In this document: positions 21,615-22,860 of the stretch, one piece after another
Layout of the letters: every line of letters begins with the position of its first letter
How positions within the stretch are numbered: the stretch's first letter is position 1
NCBI GenBank assembly: GCA_028710655.1
Contig: JAQTTS010000005.1
Coordinates: forward strand, 1 to 22,860
Source: Dehalococcoidales bacterium
GTDB taxonomy: Bacteria > Chloroflexota > Dehalococcoidia > Dehalococcoidales > UBA5760
DNA length: 22,860 bases
Direction of reading: 5' to 3'
Made by a program: the position numbers and the translations under genes
Notes under the pieces: generated by a model
What the model saw: only the letters and a program-made list of their open reading frames with translations
Database searches by the model: none
What the model was told of the DNA's origin: nothing

Positions 21615-22310
21615 TCACCCCTTAATCTGCTTATGGACTTCGTAAGGGTCATCGTGGCAGACTTCTGGAATATGCCCTATTTCAAAATCGGGACAACCGG
21701 AAACATCATCGGGCACATTACCACAATCAACACCCTCGTACTTTGCGCAACGGCATAGGCGTGGATTTGTAGTATCGTCCCAATCCTCGTACTTACAAAC
21801 AATTTTCGCTCTATCTTTCCGGTATCCCCCTAACCTCGTAAGTCTATCTATCTCGGCGGCTATCAAAGCACCCGCTTTAGTGAGTTGTCGGATTGGGTTG
21901 TCCGGCGTTGGCTTCCACCACTGTTTGTCCCACGGCCAGAAGTGTATTGCAAGTGACCTTAATTCATCTCTCCATTTAGGAGTTTCATATTTAGCAGCTA
22001 TATCTGCTGCATAGCAGATTGCAGCTTGGGTAAGTTCTGCTTTCAGGTGTGCAGCATCATGTTGTGCATCCCAACCCTCTACTGACATTTGTCTCTCACG
22101 TTCTTGTGTAATAAGTTCTGCACCTGTAGATGGTGGCTTGGTTATACCAGATTCACTATTACCACTTTCTAACTCGGCTAAAACTAGCCCCACTCGTTTG
22201 AAAGCTGTTTCTACTGGTATGGCACAATTGGCAAGTTCCCCGTCTGATATAGCCTTCCCAAGATATTGGTAAGCCAATTTCATAGTATCAATGACTACTT
22301 GCTTGTTCAT
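21615..22310 (-). CDS. phage-type protein with ERxRQ/EGW motif and Cys-rich tail
   Basis: A 231-residue protein. Residues about 64-155 carry a pattern frequent in phage genomes: ELITQERERQMSVEGWDAQH, an H-x-x-x-E helix (AAHLKAELTQAAICYA), WPWDKQWWKPTP and QLTKAGALIAAEIDRLTRLG. The function of this family is not known to me. The N-terminal 60 residues are helical, and the last 55 residues hold six cysteines (CKYEDWDD, CRCAKYEGVDC, GCPDFE, VCHD), suggesting a metal site. ATG 22310 directly follows the stop of the neighbouring gene. It is one of the best single indicators of phage origin in this window. Confidence 0.78.
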   Translation of the reverse strand: MNKQVVIDTMKLAYQYLGKAISDGELANCAIPVETAFKRVGLVLAELESGNSESGITKPPSTGAELITQERERQMSVEGWDAQHDAAHLKAELTQAAICYAADIAAKYETPKWRDELRSLAIHFWPWDKQWWKPTPDNPIRQLTKAGALIAAEIDRLTRLGGYRKDRAKIVCKYEDWDDTTNPRLCRCAKYEGVDCGNVPDDVSGCPDFEIGHIPEVCHDDPYEVHKQIKG

Positions 22311-22508
22311 TTACTTTACCTCCAGTCCAATGTTATGGCATGGTTGGTTAGCTGGTACGTAAATCCGGCAGTTAGGGCAATAGGTAGGTGTCCGGTCATA
22401 CTTCGCTTTGATTCTCCGCTCACGAAGCAAAGGAATAGGACAACGTTTCCGTGTCTCGCTAACAAATACACAGTAACCATCATTGACAGGGCAATCGGCG
22501 CATTTCAT
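22311..22508 (-). CDS. small cysteine-rich (zinc-binding-like) protein
   Basis: A 65-residue protein with CADCPVNDGYC at the start, RKRCPIP in the middle and YCPNCRIYVPANQPCHN near the end: seven cysteines, two of the pairs as CxxC, plus histidine. A zinc finger is likely. AAGGGGG lies about 6 bases before ATG 22508. It is co-directional and adjacent to the phage-type gene at 21615-22310, with stop and start touching. Function unknown. Confidence 0.65.
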   Translation of the reverse strand: MKCADCPVNDGYCVFVSETRKRCPIPLLRERRIKAKYDRTPTYCPNCRIYVPANQPCHNIGLEVK

Positions 22509-22519
22509 TTTCTACCCCC

Positions 22520-22828
22520 TTATTTGATTTCTATGGCATCCAGCCCCAATGTGAATGAGGCGTATACCTTGTTTGGATATAAGGCTTGCAAACCGAGCAT
22601 AGTAGATTCAGATACGAGCATTGACGGCATCCATCCGTATATTTCGTACATTTTATCAATAAGGTTTGTTCCGTATTGCCTGTCGTGTAATTTATACGAA
22701 CCCCTCGGAAGTGACAGCACCATATCTCTGATTAGTTGGTCACGTTCATTGTTAGATAAATCAAGGGATTGCCAGATTTCGGTTTTCCTGGTGGTGTCTG
22801 CTTTTCTGATTTTAGTTAGAAGTTTCAT
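22520..22828 (-). CDS. hypothetical 102-residue protein
   Basis: A soluble unknown with a charged N-terminus (MKLLTKIRKADTTRKTEIWQ) and a mixed helix/strand body (RDQLIRDMVLSLPRGSYKL, IDKMYEIYGWMPSMLV). No motif is recognised. The ATG at 22828 has only a weak upstream site; a TGA in another frame overlaps it (ATGA), which could be the end of a gene beyond the window or chance. It is the first visible gene of the rightmost minus-strand run. Confidence 0.55.
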   Translation of the reverse strand: MKLLTKIRKADTTRKTEIWQSLDLSNNERDQLIRDMVLSLPRGSYKLHDRQYGTNLIDKMYEIYGWMPSMLVSESTMLGLQALYPNKVYASFTLGLDAIEIK

Positions 22829-22860
22829 TTTCGTGACCCGCTTTTCTTTACTTCCTAACC

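Overview
The window looks like bacterial mobile or viral DNA, probably a temperate phage, prophage or phage-like element of a bacterium using a standard sigma-70-type promoter. Reasons: long runs of tiny unrecognised genes on one strand with 1-8 base start/stop overlaps, strong Shine-Dalgarno sites, frequent GTG/TTG starts, three near-consensus TTGACA-17-TATxxT promoters, and phage-type genes (family-B-like DNA polymerase, C5 DNA methyltransferase, HNH endonuclease, a common phage ERxRQ/EGW protein). No capsid, tail, terminase, integrase, rRNA or tRNA gene is visible, so the phage assignment is an inference. Gene style suggests a Chloroflexota-like or other uncultured lineage, but I cannot place the host firmly.

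Region 1 (1-7101, + strand) is one tightly coupled glycan operon: the tail of an upstream gene, a two-helix membrane protein, a B12-type radical SAM enzyme, a UDP-GlcNAc 2-epimerase, an extended SDR, a GT4 glycosyltransferase, a second extended SDR, a PseB-like UDP-GlcNAc 4,6-dehydratase and a 53-residue membrane peptide. Together they would make and transfer modified amino sugars.

Region 2 (7290-10687, - strand) converges on it. It holds a lysine/arginine/threonine-rich nucleoid-like protein and a coiled-coil protein with their own promoter, then five small membrane-anchored proteins behind a strong promoter at 9833-9861, then a ribbon-helix-helix protein, a J-domain protein and a 58-residue membrane protein.

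Region 3 (about 10767-11936, + strand) is a 5'-truncated B12-type radical SAM gene sitting against the 3' tail of a destroyed minus-strand gene: a rearrangement junction.

Region 4 (11949-16359, - strand) is an array of small unknown proteins plus a 417-residue unknown, headed by an HNH endonuclease and a minimal asparagine-synthetase-like PP-loop protein. Upstream is an AT-rich stretch with four 8-bp direct repeats (16407-16438), a candidate operator or iteron set.

Region 5 (16479-19875, - strand) has a 217-residue unknown, an apparently leaderless zinc-ribbon gene, the polymerase, and the C-terminal part of a C5 cytosine methyltransferase that stops being readable 10 bases from an ISL3-type transposase gene (19886-21166).

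Region 6 (21163-22828, - strand) carries more phage-like small genes, two of them cysteine-rich. The remaining non-coding gaps are all under 200 bases; the largest (7102-7289) lies between convergent operons and shows no clear terminator.
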